Positions 1 to 11,289 of a stretch of 64,000 nucleotides of DNA are shown piece after piece. The notes beneath the pieces are model-generated. The model searched no databases, had not been told where the DNA came from, and was given only the letters and a program-made list of their open reading frames with translations. Each line of letters starts with the position of its first letter. Position 1 is the stretch's first letter. The translations under genes and the position numbers were made by a program. The DNA is from Phlebiopsis flavidoalba (Eukaryota > Basidiomycota > Agaricomycetes > Polyporales > Phanerochaetaceae). The stretch covers positions 310,001 through 374,000 of the forward strand of contig JAOCPU010000015.1 in NCBI GenBank assembly GCA_035772785.1. The letters run 5' to 3'.

Positions 1-490
1 CATCAACCACATTCTGCGCAGCACTCCATCTATCCTCACTTACTCTTCAGGAGAACGTTCGCGCAGTCCGCGCAATACTCGACAGGGGTCGAATGCATCA
101 CCATCCCTTCGCACCCTGCTTCCCCTATGATCCATCTGCAAGCGTGCGCCTCCCCTCGCCGACACATCTGCTGCCAGTCGCGCCTTCCCGCGTCTCCGGC
201 ACTTTCGTCAGGGCAGGCAAGTGGCCCGTCGTAACCCGTCACTCTCCCATTTCTCGAGAACCCGAGGTGTTCGACGGTGGACCTCGAGGAACGCAGTCTT
301 ACAGGACATCGTTGACGAGGCGCTTGCGCATGGGTGTCATTATGATCACTCGCGCGAAGCGACTGCCGGGCCCAGGAGCTCGTCGAGGTGGGCGACCGAG
401 CGTTAGGCCTCGCGATCACCACAGCTGCGCTGAGCAAGAAGGACTGCGAGAAGGCTGCGAATGTTTGTCAAGGCCTGCGTTCATCAAGAT
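1..490. other. unassigned open stretch at window edge
   Basis: Open frames run on both strands here. On the plus strand one frame reads DIVDEALAHGCHYDH (about 305-350), and a shifted frame then reads LGLAITTAALSKKDCEKAA (about 391-450). This could be the 3' part of a frameshifted gene entering from the left. On the minus strand an ORF ends in a Cys-rich EYCADCANVLLKSK tail. I recognise neither. The following 500-870 is AT-rich (runs of T near 513-530) with no convincing coding sequence and is probably 3' flank. Confidence 0.2.
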
Positions 491-1071
491 CGTTTTGGGA
501 AGCGTCGATAAATTTATTTTTTTCTATTTTTTTAGGACGTATTGGTTTTTCATAGACAGTGGTAGTGTAGGCGTTGATATCCCTAATGCCATGATGTTTC
601 ACGATTTTATTTTCAGGTGTGCGCCATGTAACACACTTCGATGCCTGGTCCGTGAATTCTCTCTCATACTATTGTTGGCTATTTTCTCTGTTCTTTTTTA
701 GACACATCCTAGGTGAGCCGTCCGTGTTTATAGTTTGTGTAGTACTTATCTGGTTTTGCTCAGCGGTTCTCGCAGGAAAGTTTCGGCCATTGAGTACTTC
801 TCGGTACGTTGAGCACTCTCCTGGCTGGCTTACGACATGCATCCGGTAGCACTCGGATAAGCACTCCGGTTGTCTGGCAGGGCCGAAATAGCCGGGACAG
901 ACCTAGGTCCTACGTCACCGCAAGGATATCTTTTAATCCTAATCTGCCATCTTTCGTCAGGCCTGCTCTCGCACACCGACTGTGATAACCTTTTCAAACA
1001 GACCACCATCTACCGCCACACATATCTCACACTAACTATCACGGGGAGCAAAATTTACCTATCTCGCAGCA

Positions 1072-2431
1072 TGGCTACCGCGACAACATCTCACGAACGA
1101 AACATTATCGTTGTCGGTGGCGGAATAATCGGCTGCACGGGGCGGCATACTACCTCGCCTCAACATCCCGCGTTTGCCTCTGGTCAGGCAAAGGTTGGGG
1201 TCCAACACTCATCGAAGCCTCGAAACACGGGCCGCGCAAGGCGCATCGGAAAAAAAGCGGGGCGGACTCGTTGCCTAAGTGGGGCATACCCAGAATGAGT
1301 CTTGTAGAATGTTTCGTTTTGACGAGCATGTGAAGCTGGCAGAGGAAGCAACACAATGGCACGGAGAGGTTGGGGATGGCGGTACGTGGGATGTTGGCAG
1401 CTGGCAGGGACCCAGCGGGGAGTTTGATGGATGATGACGTTGGGACTGGTGCGGGGTAGGGGCGGGTGGAAGAGGAAGAGCCCTCTTGAGAAGACCACAG
1501 GGGCTCAATGGCGACTTGGGAAGAAGCGCAGGAATAGCTTGGGCTTTGCCCGGACGACCTTGACTGGGTGAAGGAGGACCTCACGACAGCTTACTCCCCT
1601 ATGGCCGCGGCGAAAGATACAGCACAGGTCCTCACCGTATTTATTCAGCGACCATCATGCTTCAGCTCGCGGCGGGAAAAGGGAGTGGAGTTTCGTGCAG
1701 GGCAAGGTGCAGGTCATCGATATCGACAGTCCCAACACCCGCACTGTGTCCGGCGTCACCTATACTACCGCATCTGGCGATGAACACTCAATACCTGCAA
1801 CGCATGTCATTCTCGCCGCGGGCGTATGGTCCAAAAACTAATCTACTCCCCGCGCTCTCCCTATCGAAGGTTAGCCCTGAGAGCCCACAGCATCACCATC
1901 CGCCCAACCCAGGGAACAACCATCTCTGCCCATACGTCCTCTTCACCGAAATCCTCCTCCCGCCATCAGCCTCGCAGTCACGTCGGCACGCCGAAGAAGT
2001 GTCGCCCGAGATATACGCCCGGCCGGACAACGAGGTGTACTGCTGCGGGCCAGGGGACAACTCGACCGTGCCCGAGACAGTAGACGACGTGCACGTCGAC
2101 GAAGGCGCGTGCGACAGCATCCGGGAGCACGTCGCGAGCATCTCGGCGCAGCTGCGCGCGGGCAGGGGTCGAGCGAAAGCAGGCGTGGTTTTCTGCCCAT
2201 CGTGCGGTCGAGTGGCGGCGGAGGGCCTATTGTTTGGCGAGGCGAAGAAGTCGGTCGCGAAGGGTCTGGTCGTCGCGACGGGTCATACATGCTGGGTGCG
2301 TCCCGTCTATCTTTTGTTGCGCGAAGCGAGTGATTAATTGCTGACGGTTGTGTCTTGCATAGGGTATATGCAACGCGCCGGGGACGGCGAAGGCGGTGGT
2401 GGCGGAGCTGGTCTTGGATGGTAAAAATTAG
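1072..2431 (+). CDS. FAD-dependent oxidoreductase, TDA3/DAO family (frameshifted)
   Basis: This is a probable cytosolic or endosomal FAD-dependent oxidoreductase of the D-amino-acid-oxidase fold, resembling yeast Tda3 (YHR009C). The ATG at 1072 is followed by a Rossmann dinucleotide-binding motif, VVGGGIIGC. Downstream, in other frames, come IEASKHGP (end of the second beta strand, where FAD ribose is bound) and a Gly/Lys-rich segment matching the family's GASGKAGG-like region. DEHVKLAEEA and later GLVVATGHTCW follow. The last intron is clear: GTGCGT at 2296 to TAG at 2362 joins HTCW to GICNAPGTAKAV, the characteristic C-terminal FAD-contacting element, and the frame ends at TAG 2429-2431. 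At least three frameshifts interrupt the middle. The family assignment is firm; the substrate is unknown. Confidence 0.82.
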
Positions 2432-3027
2432 CTGCGCTAACTTGAGCAAACTACATCCCGATCGATTTCTATAGCCGGATGCTCTGAATCAATATAACGG
2501 CGTTATTCTGGACCGTGGGCGGGACCGCATAGAGGAACGTTTTGCGAGGCGCATGAAGAAGCGGCGATGTAGGATGTAAACTCCGTGGTTCTACATTTCT
2601 CTGTGGAAGGTGTGTAGGGAAGGTGATCATCTCCGAGCGACTCCAGTGCGCGGGTAACAACAAACCTTGTACAGCGGGTTTAGCGGACCCGTTTAAATAG
2701 TCCTCCGTTCGAACGTGTGAAAAATTGGCACTGGAGGGAGCTATGCAGCTAGCTATGGCATGCTCCAGAGGAGGTGAGCTGGGCCCGAACTGCGACGGAG
2801 ACCCTGTCCATAGCCTCTGTCAGGGCGCAGAAAGGGAGTGTGAGGGCTCCTCCGCCGTGATCTTGTCGCTGTGCACCCGCAGAAAACAGTGAGAAGTGGC
2901 CGTGTATATTACGTCCTACAAACTCCGTGGATAACACAACAAAAAACGCGTTCGCGCCTCGCGGACTTCGCTTGTAGGCAACGAGTCCAGACGCTGCGTA
3001 GGGTTCCTGGCGACCAACGACCGACGA
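2432..3027. other. intergenic, no supported gene
   Basis: This is the region downstream of the TDA3-like gene. Only short ORFs occur, with no recognisable motif or splice structure. I see nothing functional in it. Confidence 0.4.
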
Positions 3028-3680
3028 TCAGCTAGAATTGCCTCCCTCTGGCGTCGCCGGCATCCCATGTTCCCGCTCAGGAGCTGCTGCTGGTGCTGCT
3101 GGTGCTGCTGCCGTGGCCGCCGGCGGTGCCGAGCGTTTGGCCGCCGCACGACGTCGGGCGCGTTCCTCTTCGTAGTGCCGCTCGAGAATCCTTTGTACGC
3201 CTCGCGTGAGACCTCCCATGCGACGCGCCACCATGTTTAGGATTGCGAGGTCCTTGGGCGCAAACGGGGCGAGGCACGTTTCTGCCACAGGCCGAGGTTG
3301 CGACGCGCGTGGACCTGACCTCGTGCTGCGTGCACGTCCGCGCCATTGCCAGCTCGGCCATGCTGGGCGCAGAGGGGGGAACTCTTCGATGATGGCCCAT
3401 CGGGAGGAGGTACGTCGCCAGGAGGCCGGTGGTGCTGTGAACGGCAGCGCGGCACCCGGGGGAATTGCGATGGATGACTGAAAGTTTGAGCTGGCTGGGG
3501 TTCGGCGGAGGTGTGCTTGGGACCGAGCTCGGTGATGTTTCCGATTATGTCGATGGAGGGGAGCGCGGGTGGAGGGCGCGGGAGTGGGGTCTTGTGCAGG
3601 TGGCGATGGCGGTTGTGTCCCAGCAGAGCGAAGACAATAGCAGAAGCGGTACTGACTTTCGGGTCACGCCGCGTGCACAC
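3028..3680 (-). CDS. uncharacterised protein, basic/Ala-rich C-terminus
   Basis: The clearest piece is the C-terminal 86 codons (3288 to 3028). It contains LAPFAPKDLAILNMVARRM and then GLTRGVQRILERHYEEERARR, a likely amphipathic charged helix, followed by an Ala/Pro-rich low-complexity tail encoded by GCTGCTGGT repeats (about 3080-3125). A further upstream minus-strand frame begins at 3680 and includes IDIIGNITELGPKHTSAE, but joining the parts needs frameshifts or introns I could not resolve. I do not recognise the family, and a spurious ORF remains possible. Confidence 0.3.
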
Positions 3681-4953
3681 ACAATGGTTGGAGAGACCTG
3701 ACGGCGTCCAAGCTTCCTCACAGAGTCGAGATGGGGGGGACGCAGATGAGGCTGTTTCGAAACGGTGTGGCGACGCGTTCTGGTAATCGTAAAAGATCCA
3801 TGTTAAATGCTGGCGGTGAACGCGAAAATATCTATTGGTGCGATTATTGGAGTGGCGTCGTGGATGGCGAATCGCGTGACGCGTTGAGTATTACGAGGGG
3901 GGGCGTGAGTGGGCATCTGGGTAGCGTAAATGACTTCCATGTCGATCGTGTCCGGTATATCTGCCGCAGGCACGAACGGTGTAAGCGGGGCTGGCCTACA
4001 TTATACGCTTTTGGCATAGAGTTCTAGGGCAGTGTGAGAAGGTGAGGAAGACTCATCTCGGGAGGCTAACTAACCTGAGGGGGTCCTCGAAGGGACGTCT
4101 GAATCGTGTCGAGAAAGCTGGACGAGGCTCGGAATTTAAGCTGTACTCTGATGCCATAAGTGTAAGTAGAGGCGGACGACGTTTGCAGGAAGGGGTATTA
4201 AGTTCTTCTGCGATAACGCGGGTATCATTCAAGGCCAGGATGATAGAGCCACGGACGCCTGGTCTGGTCTGCAACCGCGGCATAGTACGATGGGGGGCGT
4301 GGAAAGGATATGGTGGAGACGAAACCGAGTAAATATATACGTGAGCATGATATCCGCCCTGCCATGCAGGGTTTCGCCTGGCGGTAACCGGATTCGCTAG
4401 AATCAGATACCGCCTCGAGGGCCGATAGTTATCCTCCGCTGGCAAAATGCTGGTTTACCAGACCCGACCCGAGAGAGGTGACAGTTCAGACTGCGCAATG
4501 CGCGCGGGGGGTGAACTCTACTGTGCCTGGCCGGCGGTCCTGTCCCTTCTGCAGGGGACAATGGGGACCCGTGCGCTAATGTCGGAGGAGGGCTTTCGTA
4601 ATTTCCCCCATCTTTGATATCCAACGGAGCCACAATCGGGAAAACCATGTCTGGCCATCTGGGGATGCGGGGCCGTAGAGGCACAACACACACTCGTCTT
4701 GCTCGCTGCATAGGCCGCGAAAAAGCTTGGAGGGCCCGCAACGTTTTATTGTTGTCAAACGTTCTGTCACCGGAGCCCTGCGCGTTTGGTCGCTAAGGCA
4801 AGACAGGTGATCCTCTACTGCGGCCGATTTCGAACGACAAGGAGACCACGACCTATCGCCTTCGCTGTCAACGCCGACATCGACGATCTGTTTCGCATGT
4901 CCGCGTATGGTGAGCGGGATTAGCCTCGAGCGTCGGATTGTCCTCTCCATAAT
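3681..4953. other. no supported gene
   Basis: Both strands carry ORFs of about 60-130 codons; the longest is on the minus strand at 4053-4445. None has a recognisable domain, a consistent splice pattern or fungal protein-like composition. I would not annotate a gene here without transcript data. Confidence 0.35.
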
Positions 4954-5280
4954 TCAGAAAAACTTGCCCTCGAACTGATCATCCAAAGATGCAGAACCCA
5001 CGGCGATGGTGGCGGAATATGAGGTATGTGATTTAGGGCCAGCCTCACTAAATGCAGCAAAGGCTGGGTCGACATACTCAGGGAGGGTGTGAATGCAAGT
5101 AACAAGGAAAGGGATGAAGATGGGTCGTTCGTACTCACATCCCCCTTCTGGACTCGCTTCTCGGCAGACGTTGATGCATACGGCGCCGCCGATCAATGCA
5201 AGGCCCAGAATGAGAATCGATATTCCTGCCCGACGGCTATATGAGCACGGACTGACAGCATAGATATTATGATAATAATG
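4954..5280 (-). CDS. possible single-pass membrane protein fragment
   Basis: On the minus strand a frame running from about 5275 to 4954 reads RRAGISILILGLALIGGAV and then CINVCREA. That is a basic residue pair followed by a hydrophobic stretch long enough to cross a membrane. A polar tail of about 60 residues follows, with YVDPAFAAFSEAGPKSHT and an end at DDQFEGKFF. A start codon and upstream exons were not identified. The hydrophobic segment plus polar tail looks more like real coding sequence than its neighbours, but I do not recognise the protein. Confidence 0.28.
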   Translation of the reverse strand, partial: HYYHNIYAVSPCSYSRRAGISILILGLALIGGAVCINVCREASPEGGCEYERPIFIPFLVTCIHTLPEYVDPAFAAFSEAGPKSHTSYSATIAVGSASLDDQFEGKFF

Positions 5281-5815
5281 CGCAGTGAGGCATAGTTTGA
5301 GGGTTCACGATGACTTGGCAAGTTCCATGCGCCATGCGCTGGTTGATGTACATTGTAGATGTCAACTTTTCGGAGGCAACCCCCACTCAACTTGCCACAT
5401 ATATCGCTTCAATTACGCGTTTGAGAACACTACCAAAATGAACGTGTGTAGGATCGAACAAATTGCAGTGGGCAGTGTTGTGATGACATGAGAATTACTT
5501 ACTTGGTAAGTAGATCCTTTATTCTGAAGATACTTACGCATTCTTACTACCTTTATAAATCGTGTCTTACACACGCACCGTGGCCGCCGTTGCCGCAGCA
5601 TGCTGGTTGTCCAATGTCGGCCACCCAGGAACCTTCACAAGATCATAGTTCACTCGGAGAGAATATTGCGGTTTTACACTCTTTATTCAGATTTTCACTA
5701 TTATACTGGTTTTGTTTGTGTTTTTACTGTGATTCTGGGCAGAGTCCGCGAGAGAGAGGGAGGTGGAGGAAGGGGGGCATATGACAACAATAGAAATACC
5801 AAATATTGAACATAG
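5281..5815. other. no supported gene
   Basis: An AT-richer stretch with short ORFs on both strands and a purine-rich run near 5750-5780 (GAGAGAGGGAGG). I see no domain, start context or splice pattern. Confidence 0.35.
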
Positions 5816-7098
5816 TTAATCATAAAGTACTGACCGGTTGAATGCATGATTGTTGATGGGCGAATGCGAGGTTGACGATGCTCGATTGACCCGCGAAGAT
5901 ATGAGGGTGGTGCCATGGGGAAAGAAGTCGACGCGACGGAGCGGCTGGCCAGTGAGAACCCCTACTGCGTGGTCTCTGCGCGAAGCAAGTTGCAGCGCCT
6001 CGCGCACGACACCCCACGCGCCCTGGAGCACGCGCCACATTTAGTCGTCCTGGATGCCGAGATGGCACATGGTGCGTATACGCCGGAGATGAAGAGGATG
6101 TGCGCGAGGAGCGCCTGGGTGGTAAACGTCGCGGCGAGGGGCGTAGCGCGAATTCCCCGCGAGCGAGCGTTGTGGGGGCTGCGGCAGGAGTGTGTGCGCG
6201 CGCCGCTGGGACTGGGGCACGAGCGAGCCGAAGAATGTGGCGCTATCCTTCATATAGATATATTGGTGGATGCCGTAAAGGATTCGTGGTGCGGGATGCA
6301 CAGGGCCCTGGACGGGGAGGACGATCTCTGCGCCAGCCGCAAATGGTTGGGATGTGGGCTGCTAATGGGCGGGAAACGCGGGAAGTGTTCGAGCAGTGTG
6401 ATGCGAGGACGATGTTGTGCGTGTGGATAGGAGGCTGATGGGGCAGCGGTTTGTCGGCGATGGGGACGACTTGGGCTTCGACCAAACAGCCAGGAGATGA
6501 GTTGGCATTTTGCGCAGAGACGTCTTTAGCCTTGACGCTCATCTGTTCCGGTGCAAACTGATCCGTCGAGAAGCTGTCCAAGGTGATGCCCTGAACAACC
6601 TTCCACATCCTGCGAATCGCTGTAAGGACGCGAAGCCGGCTGCAAGCAGCAACTATACGCACTGTGGTGCTAGCTTTCCTAAAGCAGCCCTGACATAGCC
6701 AGCCAGGGACGGGTCCGAGCCCCTCTGGATCGACAGCGGCCATCTTCTCGCTATCAACAACCGATGCGCAGGGCGACGCAGGGTGTTGGGGATTGTCAAC
6801 CGGTTGGTAGACTGAGCAGGAAGCTGCACATTTGGAAGTGCGGTAGAGTGTGTGGCGACGCGGGGGGCGTCGGCAGGTCGATGCGGACAGCAAGAGCTGC
6901 TGCCTTCTTGTGCTTGATAGGCATCGTCCGTCTTGGGGCCCTTGATACCGCTGAGCACGCGGTTACGGCGGCGGACAGACGCGTCCTTGAATACTGTGGA
7001 GGAGACGATGCGAGGGAGACCTTCTGGGAAGGTTTCTTCAACCCGAGACCGAGGTTCTCCAAGTTCGAGGACTTGCGTTGAGTGCGAGGGGGGGCCAT
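5816..7098 (-). CDS. uncharacterised gene with TATA-containing promoter
   Basis: The likely start is the minus-strand ATG at 7098, giving MAPPRTQRKSSNLENLGLGL followed by basic Ser/Lys/Pro-rich sequence. A perfect TATATATATA lies about 135 bp upstream, which supports this start. Downstream minus-strand frames stay open to about 6243, including a 216-codon ORF with VDSEKMAAVDPEGLGPVPG and MWKVVQGITLDSFSTDQF. More open sequence reaches about 5816. Pieces sit in different frames, so introns or frameshifts are needed. The basic, disordered N-terminus suggests a nuclear or regulatory protein, but I do not recognise a domain. Its 3' end is uncertain. Confidence 0.33.
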
Positions 7099-7229
7099 GG
7101 GTTGACTCGGCGGTGATATGGTGCGGAGACAGCGTGATGCGGGGGGGAGGTCCAGCGGGGAGCGGGTGCGAGGTCAAGGCGGTCAAGAGGCAAGGGGCTT
7201 GAGACGAGACGAAAGGGACGAATGGGACA

Positions 7230-7240
7230 TTATATATATA
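7230..7240 (-). promoter_or_regulatory. TATA box
   Basis: The run TTATATATATA is a self-complementary TATA element. It sits about 135 bp upstream of the minus-strand ATG at 7098, a normal distance for a fungal core promoter, and no plus-strand start follows closely. Confidence 0.45.
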
Positions 7241-7384
7241 CGCCCGCGCAAGGCTGGCGGAGGGAGAGTCGATTAGCGTTACACGATTGGTTTTCGTGAC
7301 CATCGACTCGCAGTCACGGTCACGATTGGCGTTGATTGAGGCCTTGCCGCAAATGGAAGAATGATCGCAACAGAGGTCGCCCAC

Positions 7385-9031
7385 ACACGCCTACAAAAGG
7401 AAAGGTACTGTCCACAGCCGGCGGTCTCTTCAGTGTCACAACAGTTCATGTGCTTCACGTAGGCTTTGATGACGGAGAAACTAGTAGAAAAAGTTAGTAA
7501 TATACGTGGGCGTTGTACTCACGATGTCGAGATATCATAGTTTTATCTAGAATATTTGTTGTCAGTTAATTGTGAGTTGGTCTTTCTAGTAGACAAAGAT
7601 ATTTGTTGAAAGGTTGGACAGTTCGTTGAAGAGAAATTTAATCCACCGGCTGAGTCCTACTAGTCCTCGGTAAGTGTTGTGAGGAGCTATCTCGTGATCT
7701 GCTTGTGTAACACGGCGTGTACACTGTTGGCTGGGTGTGGGCGCGCGCTATTGTGGGTCCGCCTTCGCAGATTCCCACAACATGATCAACTGGCTTGAAA
7801 TACGTCTATTTATTCCTTTGCCTCTGGTCAAGATTGCGAAGCCATTAGTACTATTCTTTGCCGCGCTTGCTCCGTAGCATCTGGACACGAAAACTTTGCG
7901 GAGAAGTTGATGTTGTAGCTTTGCTTGAGCGTGAGAGTGTGTTGCAAAGCGAGAAGGAACGGTCGAAACGGCCAAGAGTGCCTTCAAAGTTCGTTGTCGC
8001 TGTCGCTAACAGGGTCGTATTGGTGACAAAGACAATTCAACGAATGAGAACAGCTTGTCTTCACAGAAATTCGGGCGGTCGTGAGTGGGCGAAAGTGCCG
8101 GGTATATGCTTGAGGTTGAACGTCGCGAGACAAATGGAGCTTCGTAGTTTTTATGCTTCCAGCACCACAGCTCAAACGCTAAGTAATTGCTCACCGAGAT
8201 CACTCTCACCCCCACCACACACATCCTTGAGGAAACGTGAGGCATCGTTGATATGTACATGCCGTACATGCATACACGGTAAAGCTTTGAAGAACGGCCT
8301 ACTGAAGGTAAGAATAAAATCAGATCAGAACCGGGACCCGCCAACGGGGCTTTGTTGACAAGACAGGCTGGAAGGACTGGCTCAGTCATATTTGAATTCC
8401 GGAAGGTTGTTTTAGGGCCATTTGCGTGGGCCATGAGCGACACATCTTCGCACACGATATTGCTGCAGTCTTGAGGTCGCCTTGAGTAATCACGCTGACG
8501 TTAGATGCCTTGCAGGTCTGTGCTACCCTGTGGTAGCGACAGGTCGATGGGTGATAGTACACCTTCACGCTCGAAGTCCACGCATGCTCATTCTCTACGT
8601 CGCTGCGTCGATCAAACGTTTAAAATTTTCTTGCATGTCTTGGTCCTTTGCCGAGGATTCTTCTTTTTGACAGACGACTTCCTGAGGGTTGAGGCTCTAC
8701 TTGTCCTACCAAAATCTGGGAAAATGTGGCTGATTTAAAGAAAAGGGAGGAGCATGCTACGTGGTGGGTCGTTTAACGGACGAAGAGTGCCAGGCGGTGG
8801 GGCGCGTCAAAAAACTGCCGCTTCGGCAAACTCCGATCACTACCCAGGAGGACAGGTACGGTAAAGTGACTCGTCATGACCCTCAACAAACACCGTTGGT
8901 CCACATTCAATGTCCTGTGTTTGGGTGTAGAGTTTAAGCAAAATGATGAGGCATATTCAGCAGCGGATCGAACGTAGGTGATGGGCCAAGTACTTGTGTT
9001 ATAACACACATAGCGAACGACTCTAGCCCGC
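7385..9031. other. weak ORFs, no gene assigned
   Basis: A plus-strand ORF of 166 codons (7858-8358) and overlapping minus-strand ORFs of 79, 149 and 104 codons occupy this interval. None shows a domain, and the two strands contradict each other. A TGAACCAACAGT-like compositional shift is absent, so I cannot choose a strand. Part of it is the 3' flank of the CLN3-like gene, which ends at 9032. Confidence 0.3.
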
Positions 9032-10671
9032 TCACAAGCTCTTACAAAACGTCTTCCCGCGAGCGACCTGTACCTTACATAGCCCAACTTCTGTCGGTAC
9101 CGCGACGATCGCAGCCATCAATATGCCCGTCGAATCAGCAAAACCGATGGATCCAATTTTGAACTCCCGCTCCTGTCTAGCACGTTCAGAGTCTCCGTGC
9201 GGCTCATGTGAATGTTCTTGGTTGATACGATAGAACACGTTGACGCTGTTACGCATCCTATCAGAGCAGTATGTCATTAACTCGAGAGGACTCACTAGGC
9301 TAGGCCGCCACAGAAGCCTTCGATGCTAATAAGCAGGAAAACAAACGAGAAGCTGAGGCCCTTCGGAGTTGTCGCTAAAGAATCCAACCGCTGACTCAAA
9401 AACCAGCGTAACAAGGATCGCGGCCTGGATGAGTGCCGGGAGGCTGAGCAGTCGAGCCGGTAAAACCGGCGGCAGCCCGAGTGAAATGGACGAGCGGGAC
9501 AAGAACACAGTTGTTTGGTAGACGAGCTGGATATGACGGAGTCAACGCTGTAACTCGCATGTGGGTGTGTACATTTACTCACCTGCCACAATGGATAATA
9601 GTCCCTGATCGAGTGTATGATCTTGCTGAGAAGGGCCAGTATTTCTTCAGGGGGCGGTACCGGATACACCAGTGTTGGTGCTACGCCCTGGAGGTATGTG
9701 AGTGAAGGGAGGGCTACCGTCAATGTTTCGACATACCTGATTGATGGTGTATTCAAACTACTGCGTAGTTAGTCCTTGAACTGGTAGACAAAAGGACTCA
9801 TACTGACCAAGTAAACACAGACTGTAACAGAGCGAGTCAGCATGGAAACCTAAATGTCGCACACAAATAGTAGCTTACATAATGGGGAACTAGGATACTT
9901 ACAATCATGCCGGTCATACTGATTACACAGCATCCGTTGAGACGTCTGTCATAGCGTATCCGCCCCTTGAGGAGATATGGCCAGCCCACTTTGGCGACCA
10001 ATGCGGGGAATATATTGCAAAAGGCAATGATGCCCTTTGGTGTCGAGGGAGGTACCAGATCAAGGGCAGCAGAGAGTATTACAACGTATAATACTGGCGA
10101 GGTAAATGCCATGAGAGAATACGACGTCATAGATGTGAATGCTGCGTACCGTTATTGATTAAACCAAAGAGAAAGAATGAGAATCCGAGCTTCAGGAGAA
10201 GCCTCCGGGTGGACGCTAGATAGCAGTAAGAATGACGATCAACGTTTCGAGTACCTCGAAAGTTCCGGCGAGGAGGGTTGCACCCATGGACCAATGCATG
10301 TCTGTTACGGATCACACATGCGTGGTCCAGCACCAGCCGCTTCAGAAGCACATTTACTCACCTAATATTCTTCTTTTGTTCCCTTTGTTGGATTTAATGG
10401 GAACTTCGCGAAGAGATGGGTCAGTATACTCCGGGGCGCTGGTATGGGAATTTACGCCCAATGTCTCGTCCATAGTGAATTCCTCGCTTGCAATGTGATC
10501 ACCGCGCAACCTTCTGTTGTGGTTGGCTGTGTCGGATGAGAGGGGGCTCAACTCGATGGCTGCCGAATTGTGATTATTATTTGCGTAAAATGTTGTAGAC
10601 ATGCAATGGTGGGAGTAACATCCAAAAATGTCACTTGGCTTCAATGCACGTAGATGAGTGTCGAGAGCCAA
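9032..10671 (-). CDS. BTN1: battenin/Btn1 (CLN3 family), internally shortened
   Basis: CLN3-family multi-pass protein of the vacuole/lysosome and Golgi, implicated in pH and amino-acid homeostasis and in retrograde transport. A polar N-terminus (ATG about 10671, or 10599) precedes LKLGFSFFLFGLINN. An intron (GTACGC..CCAG) then leads to VLYVVILSAALDLV, the conserved first-helix region. Next come FCNIFPALVAKVGWPYLL, a 42-nt exon (9808-9849), and a 24-nt exon (9737-9760) encoding FEYTINQ, the counterpart of human EYFINQ. PTLVYPVPPPEE, SAVGFFSDNSEG and the typical C-terminus EREFKIGSIGFADSTGIL..VPTEV follow, ending at 9032. The splice chain is unusually clean, but the central block between GMI (9903) and FEYTINQ is far shorter than in the family: roughly 140 residues are missing. 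Confidence 0.88.
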
Positions 10672-11289
10672 GAGGCGGTCCGCGGAGAATCGAGTGACCG
10701 AAAGTAACGTCTGATGCGTGACGTGACATCAAGATCTCAGATGCTTCAGCACCCGATGAGCGTCTAATTTACTGCGACCCCCGGGCCCCCGCAACGTCGG
10801 GATGGCGTGGTCTGCGATGTTTGCATCGCACAAGGACGTTCAGAGAACAAAAACAGTAAGAATGAACTTGGCCAGACTGTACAGGTTATTGATGTAATGC
10901 TCTCTAGGTTGGTCGAGAGCATGTCTTTCTTGACCGATAATGCTTTGGGAAAGTCTCCCGAAGCAACCATCGAAATTGTAGTCGCCGCTGTCTGGCAACG
11001 GGCTAGGAGGTTACTGATCGCACGGTTGCCATTCGTGCGATACCAGGGCCCGTCGACAGGGCGGCCTTCGAGAATAAGTATTGCTAGCCGACCCAGCGCG
11101 CCGTCGTTGACCCTTTCACTCCGTCGTTTCTCCTTCTTCCTCCTTCCGGTGCTGGCGTCGTCTTTCCTTTGCAGCTAGCCTGCAGTCCATTCTTTTACTC
11201 CGCCTCTGTCTCGTCGGTCGTATCGCGCTTGGGAAAGCTCTGGATTAGCTTCTGACTTCTCTGTAAACTGGAATGCTTCGAGAACTCGA
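10672..11289. other. intergenic between divergent genes
   Basis: The likely promoter region of BTN1 (-) and of the unknown plus-strand gene that follows. A plus-strand ORF of 123 codons (10807-11178) is present but unrecognised. A pyrimidine-rich tract near 11100-11215 (CTCCTTCTTCCTCCTTCC) resembles a fungal core-promoter CT tract. Confidence 0.35.
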
